Shown here one piece after another: positions 40,701 to 51,785 of a stretch of 64,000 nt of DNA (within the stretch, counting starts at the first letter, position 1; the number at the start of each line of letters is the position of its first letter). Source of the stretch: Auanema rhodensis (Eukaryota > Nematoda > Chromadorea > Rhabditida > Rhabditidae); NCBI GenBank assembly GCA_964057225.1, contig OZ059895.1, positions 16,744,001 to 16,808,000 of the forward strand, in the 5' to 3' direction. The translations under genes were made by a program, and so were the position numbers. The notes under the pieces are model-generated. The model saw only the letters and a list, made by a program, of their open reading frames with translations. It searched no databases and was not told the origin of the DNA.

Positions 40701-43628
40701 GTAAGACACATATATCTGGTACATATTAATAAATGCAAATATGATGGACATTGTTAAGAAGAAGATTGGCAACATAAGTGAACGGCTCATGCTATGCATT
40801 TCCATAGTGCCATATCCAAAGATATCAGCTGCATACATCTAGAAGTTAATTACGATATAACATGTCGAACATCTATAACACGAATACCACCACACACATG
40901 TGACTGCTGATACTATGGAATGTCAGATGAGTTGATATTGTGCCATTTTCATTAGCAGCCTATATACACACAAATTCAAATCCAATCGAATTGACATTAA
41001 GACTTTGTACCTGTTCAATAATTTGTTTCACATCTGAATCTGTTGCTTCTGTTGTTGTTAAGTTTGATGTAGTTGCTGGTTGAGAACTTGATAGTAAATC
41101 TGAGGCATAGTCTTCTGTTGGTTTTTCCGTTGAGTAATCTGTTTCATTCATCTTCAAATCATCAACATAGTCATCGTCGAGTGGTAAATCAACAACCTAA
41201 ATATATAATTAATTTATATATATATATATATATAATATAGTAATAGTATACCTGAGTATCGATATCTGTTTCACGCTTAAGTCGTTCATTAATAGCTTCC
41301 TAAAGCAATATACTAGAAGTAATCAAATCTTAAACACTAAAGATGATTTAAGGAGGTTGTACTGACCATGTCATCAACATCAGTTGTTAACGAACTGTTC
41401 GAATCATCTTTATCCTGAACATGATCATATTACTATGTGATCGGATATAGTTAATTAAATCTTACTTCTACGCTTAAAAATATTTCGATTGCATCATCAA
41501 ACTATAAATAATAATAATAATAATAATATAATTATAATAATTTACCTTTTGTTCGACACATAACTGACGATTAGTAGTTAATAAAAAAATTGAAACAGAT
41601 GCAAGCAATACTAAGGCTAATCGTTGAAGAAAATAGACACGCATCTAATGAAAAAAATAAATATTTTAAGAAGAAAATATATATTTAAAATGAAATGAAT
41701 AATTAATTTAAAAAACTTGAAGCTTATAAAAAACTTACCACCAAGTAATTTTGTATGGAGAATTTAAAATGAAATGACGCTCACGTATTGCCGTGGGTGT
41801 TATGGTAATATGCTAATGAGATGTATGCTATACGATAGGACCACCTCCATTGATTGGTTGATAAGTTCAAATAGAATGATAAATTGATAAATAGAAACTA
41901 ATTGATGATGATATTTCATAATTAAAAGGTGTTTATATTGTATTTTGATTGTATTATAGACATCATCGGTAACATTATTTTCAAATCGAAAACAGTATAT
42001 GCCGGAAAGAGATTGGGCTCTTACAACTGGAGAACAGCTACAGAATTATGGACAGGAAGATTGGGATAGCTTACTTCGACACAAGTACATCGTATTTGCT
42101 AGGTAATACGATTTATTATCTTTAGCAATAGAGAAATATCTTAAATTGCTATTTCATTCGAATGAATTGAATAAGTGCCAACAGAGTATTTTCGCAAATT
42201 CGATTTGGAAGTTATATATATAACTTCAGATTATAATGTTGTTTTTGTACTTTATGCGGTCATTATAGAACAAATCCTGATCAAAAGCTTTTGATTGTTC
42301 AAGAAGTTCGAAGACGAGGAGAGACTGTTGCGGTAACTGGTGGTGGAGTTAATGATGCTCCAGCTTTGGCTCATGCCAACGTTGGAATTGCTATGGGATT
42401 GAGCGGTATGAATTTTTTTGCTCAAAACATAAGCATTTTTTTGAATTTGAGCTTAAATATCGTATTTATTCCATTTAGGTAGTGATGTTGCCAAGCAGAC
42501 AGCTGATATTGTCTTACTTGATGACAACTTTGCATCCATTGTCATGGGCATTGAAGAAGGACGTCTGATGTTTGATAACTTAAGGCTCGAATATCATTAC
42601 GATTAGTTTAATGTATTCTTTCAATATTTCAGATTATCATTAGCTTATACATTTGCACATTTATGGCCTGAGGTTGTGCCAATCATATTATCATTCACGC
42701 TTGGTCTACCTCATGCTCTATCTCCACTTCAAGTAAACTCATTATATTATAAAACTATTAAGATTTATAAACATATTTCAGATTCTCTCAATTGATTTAG
42801 CCTCTGAAATGCCTCCAGCTGTATCTCTTGCTTATGAGCAGCCAGAGCAGGACATAATGCATACGAAACCACGAAGTAGAGCTTCACGATTACTTTCCAA
42901 AGGTCTGCTCATGTATTCGTATGTATTTGCTGGAACCGGAATCACTATTGGCTGTATTATCTCATATCTAAGTGTATACTGGTACGTCATATCATGATGA
43001 CGTTCTTCTATAAAATCGTTTTGTCTTGTAGGTATCATGATATATCTTTTCAAGATATTCTCTTTACTCAAGAGCATCATTGGAAGATCGGTGCTGCTAA
43101 CTTCACTACAGGCAAGGGTGTTGTATTGGATGAGCAGCAACAACTTTTCATCAAAGGACAAGCTGCAGCTGCTTGGCAGATTTGTTTAGTTATGTCACAG
43201 GTATGTTATTGCTTGGTTTTTTTTTTTTTTTTTGAAAAAAAATAACAAAATACCATTTAAACTGTCAAATCAAATTTCTATTTGTTCATTTATAGGTATT
43301 CCATTTATATAATTGCACAACAAGACGTGTATCAGTTTTTCGACATGGAATAACGAATGTTGTTAGTGTGCTTGCTGTTATTCTTGAGGTAAATTCAATA
43401 GTTATAACTATACTTATTATAATTTAAATTCAATTGAAGATACTCTTGTTAATAATGTTCGTCTATACACCTATCTTCCAATACGTCATGGATATACATA
43501 CTCCACCTATACATGTCTGGGCATTTGCTCCTATTGTTGGCTTATATCTGCTAACAATAAATGAAACTCGAAAATTTCTTGTACGAAATCATTCGAAAAA
43601 CAAATTCGTGAAACTTGTCAAATGGTAA
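28782..43628 (+). CDS. Divergent Na+/K+-ATPase alpha-like P-type ATPase (CATP group), probably pump-dead
   Basis: This has the class IIC P-type ATPase fold, which normally pumps Na+/K+ across the plasma membrane. Twenty-eight phase-matched exons give 1175 codons: 28782-28859, 34821-34865, 35474-35559, 35887-36011, 36064-36173, 36228-36376, 36436-36548, 36676-36752, 36872-37014, 38090-38306, 38353-38442, 38507-38611, 38687-38842, 38892-39027, 39083-39192, 39240-39376, 39425-39529, 39577-39699, 39768-39922, 39977-40106, 41960-42102, 42269-42405, 42479-42584, 42633-42732, 42782-42981, 43032-43200, 43296-43388 and 43440-43628. Conserved parts are [53 protein letters not shown] and [10 protein letters not shown]. 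Lost parts are TGES (now TGLN), PEGL (now PQGL), DKTG (now DKSG), GDGVND (now GGGVND), and the beta-subunit SYGQ site and C-terminal YY. The N-terminus is acidic, with CDCQISC. The initiator exon is not found. Nematode CATP-1 to CATP-4 are the likeliest relatives. Confidence 0.92.
29685..29765. repeat. CATCAG / CAG / CAT microsatellite
   Basis: An uninterrupted run of ATC units passes into CAGCAT hexamers and then CAG units. Both strands are open here and would read as Asp/Ala or Ser/Ile runs, which is a repeat artefact rather than a gene. Confidence 0.9.
30411..31212. repeat. GA-rich microsatellites and a GAT tract
   Basis: (GA)n tracts lie at 30411-30460 and 31169-31212, with a (GAT)n run at about 30664-30700 between them. 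They are purine-only on the plus strand. Confidence 0.85.
31543..31695. repeat. GT microsatellite followed by GCT/GCA-rich tract
   Basis: (GT)n with a few TATG interruptions covers 31543-31592. It is followed by a CTG-rich run at about 31625-31690. Confidence 0.85.
33052..33110. repeat. CAT trinucleotide microsatellite
   Basis: About 18 CAT units with a few CAC or CGT changes. It would read as a poly-His run in one frame, which is not evidence of a gene. Confidence 0.9.
33432..33510. repeat. CT microsatellite
   Basis: A pyrimidine-only (CT)n tract with TTCT and CCCT interruptions. Confidence 0.9.
34090..34135. repeat. GTC trinucleotide microsatellite
   Basis: (GTC)n with one GTA and one CC interruption. 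It makes spurious Arg- or Val-rich frames. Confidence 0.85.
34986..35091. repeat. CT microsatellite in an ATPase-like intron
   Basis: A (CT)n tract of about 100 bases, interrupted by CCTTATCTTCAT, lying between the exons at 34821 and 35474. Confidence 0.9.
37015..38089. other. 1.1 kb intron of the ATPase-like gene
   Basis: Three notable elements lie here. A (TAA)n run is followed directly by (TTA)n at 37203-37262 and could fold into a hairpin. An unstructured A/T-rich section follows. A ~95-base (GA)n tract with GAAA interruptions lies at 37673-37769. No exon is seen. Confidence 0.6.
37673..37769. repeat. GA microsatellite
   Basis: A purine-only plus strand of (GA)n blocks separated at intervals by GAAA. 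Confidence 0.9.
40213..41644 (-). CDS. Nested antisense gene: 318-aa multi-pass membrane protein of unknown family
   Basis: This ten-exon gene lies wholly inside the 1.85 kb intron 40107-41959 of the ATPase-like gene, on the opposite strand. Exons in transcription order are 41644-41546, 41501-41466, 41414-41367, 41299-41252, 41196-41011, 40959-40894, 40838-40686, 40637-40491, 40438-40337 and 40284-40213. Every intron is phase 0, and the sum is 957 bases ending in TAA. The start ATG follows a TTTTTTTCATTAG acceptor-like site, which would suit a trans-splice site. Residues 6-22 are a hydrophobic signal or anchor. Residues 34-165 are acidic, Thr/Ser-rich and likely lumenal or extracellular, with N-x-S/T sites (NET, NLT, NGT). 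Three more hydrophobic helices follow ([46 protein letters not shown]). I do not recognise the family. Confidence 0.75.
42585..42632 (+). other. GC-AG intron of the ATPase-like gene
   Basis: The exon must end ...AAC TTA AG at 42584 and resume A TTA TCA TTA GCT at 42633 to give [12 protein letters not shown]. That matches the fixed spacing of the P-type ATPase hinge before TM5. The intron begins GCTCGA. Reading on meets an in-frame TAG, and the only following GT donor would create a stop at the joint. Confidence 0.78.
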
Positions 43629-44972
43629 ATTGCCTTAATTATATTTCCTATAATCAGCTATATTCGGTTTTTTGATAATATTAGCAATTTATATATTATT
43701 TGACAACAATTCTAATGCACTTATATCTTTCATTTATCTTCCATGATTGCCAAATTCTTCATTAAATATGCTCATATCATCTTCTCACTTGTTTCTTCTT
43801 CTTCTTCTTTTTTTTTTCTGACAATTTGCTCAAATTGTCTTGTTCACTCTTGACCGGGTCTAGTCTTCACTTACGTGCTTGTACATTTTGCTTAAATCTT
43901 CTTCTCTTTTTTTTAAAAACCCATTCGTGATGTGTCTCCTCGGTGTTGAAGAAATTATATTTCATTTTGTTCAATTGTTCTTTATTACAGTTGTATTTTT
44001 TTATTTTTTACTGTCAATAAATTGTCATATAAATATTTAATTATTACAATCATATTCTCTATATTCAACATCTTGGATATTACGTATATTACGTTTAGAA
44101 TTAAAGAAGGATGTGTGTATATGGTTCGTGTATATCAATCAACCAACTATCATTGATCATGATCAAGCATAATTAGATATCAAGCCTATTATAACATATT
44201 CTGTATGAGGTAATTTGTTGAAATGTTCCATTGAAACTAAACCTATTAAAGCTCCGTGATATAAGATTCTGCATGCTGCTGATTGCCATATTAGTTTTGG
44301 AATCTGAATTTTAATTTTTTTTTTTTACATACGACCTCCCGAAAAATATTGATTTGTAACTGATATTATTTATTTGTTTTCTCATATAAGTACTAATATT
44401 CATGTAAACAAAAGTTCATATTTTATCTTCAAATCCATGCTCTCTGCCATCCATTTCAAATGTCCCATAATCTAAAGTGATTCTAATATGATTTATTCAC
44501 TTATTTTTGCATTTTGATTTTTATTTCTAATCAACATTTCAGCTGTTAAGAAATAGAAAAAGAGAGAAATTTGATCAAAAGTATGACGAAAATGCAATAT
44601 GTCTCTTAGACTTACAATACATTTTGGCGTCTCCTTTACATCAGACTTTCTATTCAGAACTGTGAATATAAGCTTCCGTATAGCTGATACAACGGGTTTC
44701 AGGTATGTCCATCAAATATTTTAAAATAAATTCTTAATGTAGACTCTATTTTCTATTTTTATTGTTTTATAACAAGATGTCTGGTTATTTTCAAAACCAT
44801 CTGTCTGCAAATACAACGTCCATGTTGTCCACCATGTTGTCAATCATGTATTACCCTCCCCCCACATTTGACTTGTTTTATACATTTCGTTATTCTACTA
44901 ATCCTAAATTAATCAAAGAACTGAGTTTTATAAATGTTTTTCTAGATAAAGCATTTCTGAAACTTTTTTATA
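43629..44972. other. Gap between the ATPase-like gene and receptor 1
   Basis: AT-rich with long T runs; no exon is supported. An acceptor-like TTTTCTAG at 44938-44945, just before the receptor's first ATG, could be a leader splice site. Confidence 0.5.
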
Positions 44973-46862
44973 ATGCTTATTATTATTCTTCTAACAATAT
45001 TTATCATTATAAGTGCTTGTGGGCTTCTCACTACACTGATAGTACTGTATCCTGTAGCTATACTAGCATTCAAGTATGTTTACTATTCAAGTTTTAAGTT
45101 TATTTTAAAACTTATTTTAAAGGAAGAAAACTTCTCCAATCTATATTATTGCTTTTTCAAATTTATGTGTGGATCTCATTCAACTTTTAGTTGCTGTTTG
45201 CTATTCACTCCCTTCTTACCTGCTTCAAGTGATAAAGCTTATTTTAAATAAATATTTTATTTATTGAAAGCAGGATTGGCTATTTCCGGGAGAAGGTGAT
45301 CATCTGGGTGTTACGGCAATATCTGATTTTATAATATTTTGTTGGATTTACTTTTCTACCTCATCATCAGTTGTGGCTATTAACAGGTTTAATTTTAATT
45401 TTAAATAATTTTATTTGTTGCCAACCTCTCCCCAATGTAATTGAAATGCAAATTTCTTAGCGGTACATTAAATTAAACATATGTCTAATGTAATTCAGGC
45501 TTAATTATATGAACTATATAAAGTTTTATTAAGCCCAGACTCAGGTTCAAACTTAGGCTTGGGCTTATTATTTGCGGGGGATAAAATAAAATAAAAAACC
45601 ACAAAATAATTAAATAATTTTTATTCTTTTATTTGGTTTTTGATATAACAGTTAATATCATTTAATATTCTATCAAAATTGATCTATCTTTCGATCAACT
45701 TCGTCCGAAGGAGGGGGTAGCAACATATATAGAAGATTCAAATTATTCATATAAATTAATTATTAATTAATAATATTATTATATTTTAGAGTAATTGCTG
45801 TATGTATTCCACGTTATAATATATTTAACTATCATGTTGTACGTATCATGGTTATTATAATGATTGTAGTAGTATTTGGTGTAACTGTAGTGGCTCAACA
45901 CATACTTCCATGTTGCGCGTTGGCTTCATCTTCTATTTCTTTAACTTATTCTTATATTATTTAGAATGAGAGTTGAATATAAGATTTATTCATTTAGTTA
46001 TATGTTCATAGAAGATATTCCTAATTACATGGAAGCTGTTATACTTTTTCCTTTAAATATTTCAACTACAATAATATGTTCAATTTGCTATATTGCGGTA
46101 AGTTGAAAGCAATTTTTCTTTTTCTTCTTTTTTTTTTTTAATTTTTTTTTGTATTTTAGATTTTTGTTTATATTAAAAAAACTTCTGATAGTTCTGCCTT
46201 AAGTAAAAGTGCTCGATGTGAAAGAAAAATGAAAGAATATGGGTAAGTCAATTCAGAGTTTCAGAAGTTTTTCCAATCATTTCATTCGAAAGTTTTATTA
46301 CAACGAAGATTGTTCTCCTTTCTCTGTAGATATCTCTACATGATGTTGGGAATGTTTGATTTACGAATATTCTGCTTTATTCGATTTCATTCAAATACTT
46401 TTTGAGTTTCGTTTTTTGGTTCAAATCCAATATTTTTCCATTTCATGTGGAAAAAAATTCACGTGGAATGGAAACATTCACGTGAATACGTGACAGGATA
46501 ATCGATCAGCGATCTGATGAACTGTATTTGAATTCAAGTTTTCTATGTTACAGATATGCTTTTCAATTTTGTTTAATGTCAATAATCTATTTGGTTTGTT
46601 GGATTCTTTTTCATATTTGGGGTCGAGTTGTACCAGCTCTTGATATATCTGAAGAATGGCTTTTGATCATACATATAAGTTTATCGTTAACCAGTAGTTC
46701 AAACGCGGCAGTGTATCTTTTAAAAAATTCTGAAGTTGCTTATCCAAATCAATTGATAAACACATCTTAATTTTCCAGGTGAAACAGATTCTACACGGGG
46801 TTTTTAAAGGAAATAAAGTTAATTCGAAGTCACATGGCACCAATGTAGAAGGGAGCAATTAA
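44973..46862 (+). CDS. Serpentine (7TM) receptor 1, nematode chemoreceptor-like
   Basis: Eight exons (44973-45073, 45123-45228, 45274-45386, 45790-45918, 45965-46097, 46160-46242, 46554-46734, 46779-46862) join in frame to 309 aa ending in TAA. Seven hydrophobic segments can be placed. TM1 is in exon 1, TM2 in exon 2 (IIAFSNLCVDLIQLLVAVCY), TM3 in exon 3 ending VAINR, TM4 in exon 4, TM5 in exon 5, and TM6 and TM7 in exon 7. A basic cytoplasmic loop lies between TM5 and TM6 and a basic tail follows TM7. Layout and motifs (SNLxxD in TM2, INR at the end of TM3) are those of nematode serpentine chemoreceptors, perhaps the Srx class. Class is inferred and the ligand is unknown. It forms a tandem pair with the gene at 48274, sharing the lengths of exons 1-7. 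Confidence 0.85.
45048..45162 (+). repeat. 115-bp receptor patch, copy 1
   Basis: Matches 48349-48463 (offset 3301) with one T/C difference as read by eye. It covers the end of exon 1, all of intron 1 and most of the start of exon 2. Confidence 0.9.
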
Positions 46863-48273
46863 TCCAATGAGTATTGAAACTGAGAAATATCAATTAATTT
46901 CAAATATTTTAAATATATTTCTTGAATAAACTTTAATTATTGTTTTATTAATGTTTAATAATGCTTGTTATTTCATCATGTTCTTTGTATTTCATACATA
47001 GTTGGTACAGCTTAAGGCTGTTGAATATACAACTTGAGTACATTACTGTATTCTGAATTCTTGAATTCATCTTGTAGTTTCTTATATTGATTGTTCTTAT
47101 TTGAATGTTTAACTGAAACGTTAACTCAATTTACTGTATTTTTGAAATATTAGAATTTCAAAAACTTCGAGGAAGTTGAAACATTCGTTAAAAACTTTTT
47201 TGCATTAAAAAATTAAATTTTTTAGGAAATGAATGAGAAGCTTAAAAGAGAGATGAGAGAGAGAGTAATCGAGAAGAAGGGACAATATTAATAATAATAA
47301 ATGTTTTTTCTCTAAATAAGTTTTTTTGACTATTCTATAGAGTTGGGTGAGAAAAGGGGGGGGGGGGCTGCGAATCAATGCAACCACCTAATGCTATCCA
47401 AAACGTTGTCCTATATTCTTAAAAATCTTTTTTTTTCTTGTATATTAACTGAATATATGTTATATACAAACTAGCAAAGTTTATATAAAATAAAATAATT
47501 TTTGCAGTTTGGAGGGGTGTTCTGGGGGCTTGAAGAACAAGTCTGAAGTTCATCGCAAAGGACTGCAGGTTATTTCAATGAAATGTTGCAAGTACGTGGA
47601 AACATCTGCAGAAAAGCCAAATTTATATTCTAAAAATATTATTTTAGCCAAGAAGAAGATGAAGAAGATGAAGTATGTTATTCAAAATTAAGCAAATGAT
47701 GTATGTATATGTAGATCTATTGGGAAAAAAACTCAACCAAACTTATGCTTGAACGATTAATTTGAAGAAAACTTTCCTTTTCAGAATATCCATTTAACTT
47801 TATTGTATGTTTTTCATACGTTAATGAACATATTAATCTTTGAAAATATAATTTTAACAAGGAAATATAAATATGATTTGAATATCTTGAGTAAAGGTCA
47901 GCCTAGGATAAAGCTCTCAAGTTGTTGGATAATCCTTCATCTTCAACAAGCTTACCAAATATGATGATACTTACTTAACATATATCATTTCACATTTAAA
48001 CATATAATGAATAAAGAGAATCTCATTAAATCTATGGGAAATATGGTTTGATATTAATTCAGAAGTAATACCAAAAATCAAATGTTTGTGCAGTTTCATT
48101 ATGAAGGCGATTCTCATGGCTCCTGGGTACGCCTGATTATTCGTTTGTTTTCATTTCAATATCATTAGGTTATCAGATAAACTGCTTCAGTATATTACAT
48201 ATATATCTTCTCTTAACTATACATCCTATCTCTTAACTCTATATATGTTAAAATTTCAGAAGTTTACTCATCC
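46863..48273. other. Gap between the two receptor genes
   Basis: No gene is supported. A G-homopolymer of ten or more lies near 47357. The stretch presumably contains the promoter of receptor 2. Confidence 0.5.
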
Positions 48274-49670
48274 ATGCTTAAGATTTTCCTTCTCGTTCTA
48301 TTCACTATTGCAAATTTTTTTGGACTACTGGCCACTCTACTAGTGCTATATCCTGTAGCTATACTAGCATTCAAGTATGTTCACTATTCAAGTTTTAAGT
48401 TTATTTTAAAACTTATTTTAAAGGAAGAAAACTTCTCCAATCTATATTATTGCTTTTTCAAATCTTTGTATTGATACTATTCAACTTTTAGTATCCATTG
48501 GATATTGTTTACCTTCATATATTTTAGATGTAAATTCTAATAATAATAATAATAACTATATCATATATGTACTTTAGAATCAGCTGTTTTCTGGTGATCG
48601 ATATAGTTTACCTGTAAAAATAGTATCAGACATTGTCATATTCTGTTGGTATACTCTTACAACTTCACAACTATTTACAGCTATTAATAGGTATGCCAAT
48701 ATCATACAACATAGCATTATCTGATTCAATATTGTTTGTTTTTGTTGTTTGCAGATTTGTTGTTGTTTGTTTTCCACGACATAATATATTTACATCGAAA
48801 GTTGTCTTTGCTTTTCTATTTCTGCAACAATCTGGTGCTCTAATCATAACTGTAATCACTCAACATATTCTACCATGTTGTGCGTATGTGCCCCATTTGC
48901 AGGATGAAAACAGTTTTATGAAAATAATTTTTGTTTCAGATTTTCGGTTGATTTTGAATTATATTCTTATTCATATAACACTAAGGAAAATATTCCAAAC
49001 TATACAAATACATATGTTGATTTGCCACTTAATTCAGCAACTTCAATAATCAGTGCACTTTGCTATGTATCTGTAAGCTTATCTTGAGTCGTTATGTAAG
49101 CCTATATTCATGAGTTCTATCTTCAGATATTCGTCTATGTCAAGAAATCATCAGCCAGTTCTTCATTGAGTAAGGCAGCCAGAAGTCAAAGACGGATGAA
49201 AGAGAATGTGTCAGTTCATTTCAATTATTAAACCAAAAAAAAAGCAAAACTTTATTGGCTGTATGTCACATGATGTTACATCTCGTGAACATGCTTAAAT
49301 CTTTTTAATATAATTATATAAAAATTTGTATTTTACAGATATGCTTTTCAATTTTGTTTAATTTCAATAATCTATTTGTGCTGTTGGGTGTTGTTCCGTA
49401 TCTGGCCGCAAACTGTATTCAATTGGAATATCTCCATATATTGGCTTATGCTCACACCCATATGTATAATCTTCAATAGTAGTGCTAATTCAACTGTTTA
49501 TCTTATCACAAATACTGAGGTTATTCTAGCTTAATGCTTGTTAAGTTGAAAAAAATGTTTGTTGTTTACAGGTCAGACAAATTGTGCGCAACGTATTCAG
49601 GAAAGGAAATGCCATCTCAGCAGCATCAAATAGCAAAGGTGCATCAGATATGACGAAATATTCCACTTAA
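48274..49670 (+). CDS. Serpentine (7TM) receptor 2, tandem paralogue
   Basis: Eight exons (48274-48374, 48424-48529, 48578-48690, 48755-48883, 48940-49072, 49127-49209, 49339-49519, 49572-49670) give 314 aa ending in TAA. The first seven exons have exactly the same lengths as those of receptor 1 (101, 106, 113, 129, 133, 83, 181), proving a tandem duplication. TM2 reads IIAFSNLCIDTIQLLVSIGY, TM3 ends FTAINRFVVVCFP, and TM4 ends TQHILPCCA as in the neighbour. The TM5-TM6 loop is basic (SLSKAARSQRRMKE). Outside one near-identical patch around intron 1 the two proteins have diverged considerably. The likely role is a G-protein-coupled chemoreceptor in sensory neurons, by family knowledge only. 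Confidence 0.85.
48349..48463 (+). repeat. 115-bp receptor patch, copy 2
   Basis: Second copy of the patch at 45048-45162. Intron 1 is included, so protein-level selection alone does not explain the identity. Confidence 0.9.
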
Positions 49671-51745
49671 AACAATATTTTTTAAAATTAATTTAATTTA
49701 TATGATATAGTTTATGAATAAATGTTTTCTTTTCTTTCAAAATATTGATTTGTTTTTCATTCTTTTCACTCAAATATAGCTCTTCCAACTGCTATGACTG
49801 AATTGCCTATGTTGCGTAGTTGATTTTTAAAAAAAAAAAAAACATGAAATGAGAAACATGTTGACGTTTGCTGTCTAGACTTTGCAATTGAGTTCTTGTT
49901 ATAATTGGAAAGAAAACAGATAAACATACACATAGACTATGTATATCTGCAGCAACTGAGCACATATGTAAAAGCTGATCGAGATCTATCTTTGCTCTCT
50001 GTTTCTATTTCTTTTAATTAGAAAGAACAACAATGAAATCACGTTACTTTTACATGAAAAAGGTTTGACTAGCCTTGGAGCAATAGGCTGATAGAGAGCT
50101 TATTCTCTCTCGCCCACCAATCCAGACATCAAAAATACAACGATTCATTCAAATATTATATATTATAACATATAGTTTATGTGTAAAGATGATCATTGAA
50201 ATATCATTAGAAAGATAACTTAGTACATGCACGTATCATGTGAAAACTGCTTGATCAGCTTTGAATTCAAAAAGTTTCTTGAGATAAGTTAAAATGAACT
50301 TGAAACTATGGAATATCACATAGATTAAGCTAACAAAAAGAATATAAAATATCCCATTAATATCTATATATATGGGATTTATTTGAAGATTTTCCTATAA
50401 ACAAAGATTTGATGAGAAGGTCATAGCTAGCCATCATGGGACAAGCTCTTTCCCATGCTTTGACAACTTATTAAAAACATTTTCAGTTCAACTCCGATAT
50501 ATTAAAGAAAGTAAAAGGCAATTGCTGACATCACATGCTGGTAACACATGAGAAAGGGTTACAAGCTTACAACTTAGTCGACCAATGCTCATGAAAAGGT
50601 ATAAGAGAGCTAATGCTTAGACACATCTGACGTATGAATAACCCTGTGAATTGAACATATTTTACAGATTACAACTAGTATCTCTCATTTGTATTTTGAT
50701 ATTTGATGTTGTTGCTCCGATGAGGAAGATCGATAAGTAAACCTATTTTCAGTGATCTCCTCTAGCCGCCAAACAAGGGTATATAAGACCCGACGTTTCG
50801 ATTATTTGTGACTATTTGGTTGAATTATGAGGGAATAGCTTACATTAAAGTTAACTAAGAACTCGAGCTCGCTGGCTATAAGAACACGAAAGCGACGTGT
50901 ATCAGTGGAATCCAGATTCGAGAACAACCTCTGATATAGCTTGGATACAACCGCTCATCTCAACTACAATTCTCAAAATGAGATTATCATCCTCGTTGAT
51001 TTTTCAATTTTAAAAATCCAAGAAACTTGATTCATCTAAAGATTTTCGATTCATGTTGGTCTCCAGCGGAGAGCGTTCCAAAATTTAATTCAAACACAGA
51101 ATGTTTCTGGTTGAATCAGGGAAGTACCTCAGCTATTATGTAGACATTTGGTTCTTTTTTTCTGGTTCTTCTATCACATTTTTTGAAGGATTGTTATAGT
51201 CTGATGTTACTGGTCTAAGAACTCTGAGTAACAGTCCATCTAGAAACTGATTACTTCGTTGCAACCGTGTTGACGTTTCAGACTCCCTCCTAAGATCTCA
51301 AAGTGATCTGATAATCCGTTATCACGGAATCGAAGAACAATACTTCGTATATAAGCAAGAAGGCCTATTCGCCAGTAGTTACCACTGAAGAAAGTAAACG
51401 TCGTGCTACAATCAATATGAAACATGAATAGACAACGAACTATTCAACAATGTTTTATCTCTTTATTGAAATATTTACAGTTGAACTAATCATGCTGATA
51501 ACAAGCTGTAACTAAGCTAAATGAATAGTTAGCGTATCAAGATCTTATACATAAGCTTAAATTAACCTTATATCGTGCTAAAACTATTGAATGGTGTGAG
51601 AAAATGTTTAAACTACTGCAAGGTAAAAGCAACCGATTATCTGCATATTCAACTAAAAATGAAAAGAGAATTGTACTTGGAATTTACGTGAGAACCATCC
51701 ACAACGATGGTACAGAGAGAAGGAAAGAAAGAGAGAGAGAGAAGG

Positions 51746-51785
<40 letters not shown>

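Noticed and set aside
47509-47691. 60-codon plus-strand frame between the receptors
   Set aside because: No signal peptide, membrane helix or exon partner. Lys-rich from AAG runs.
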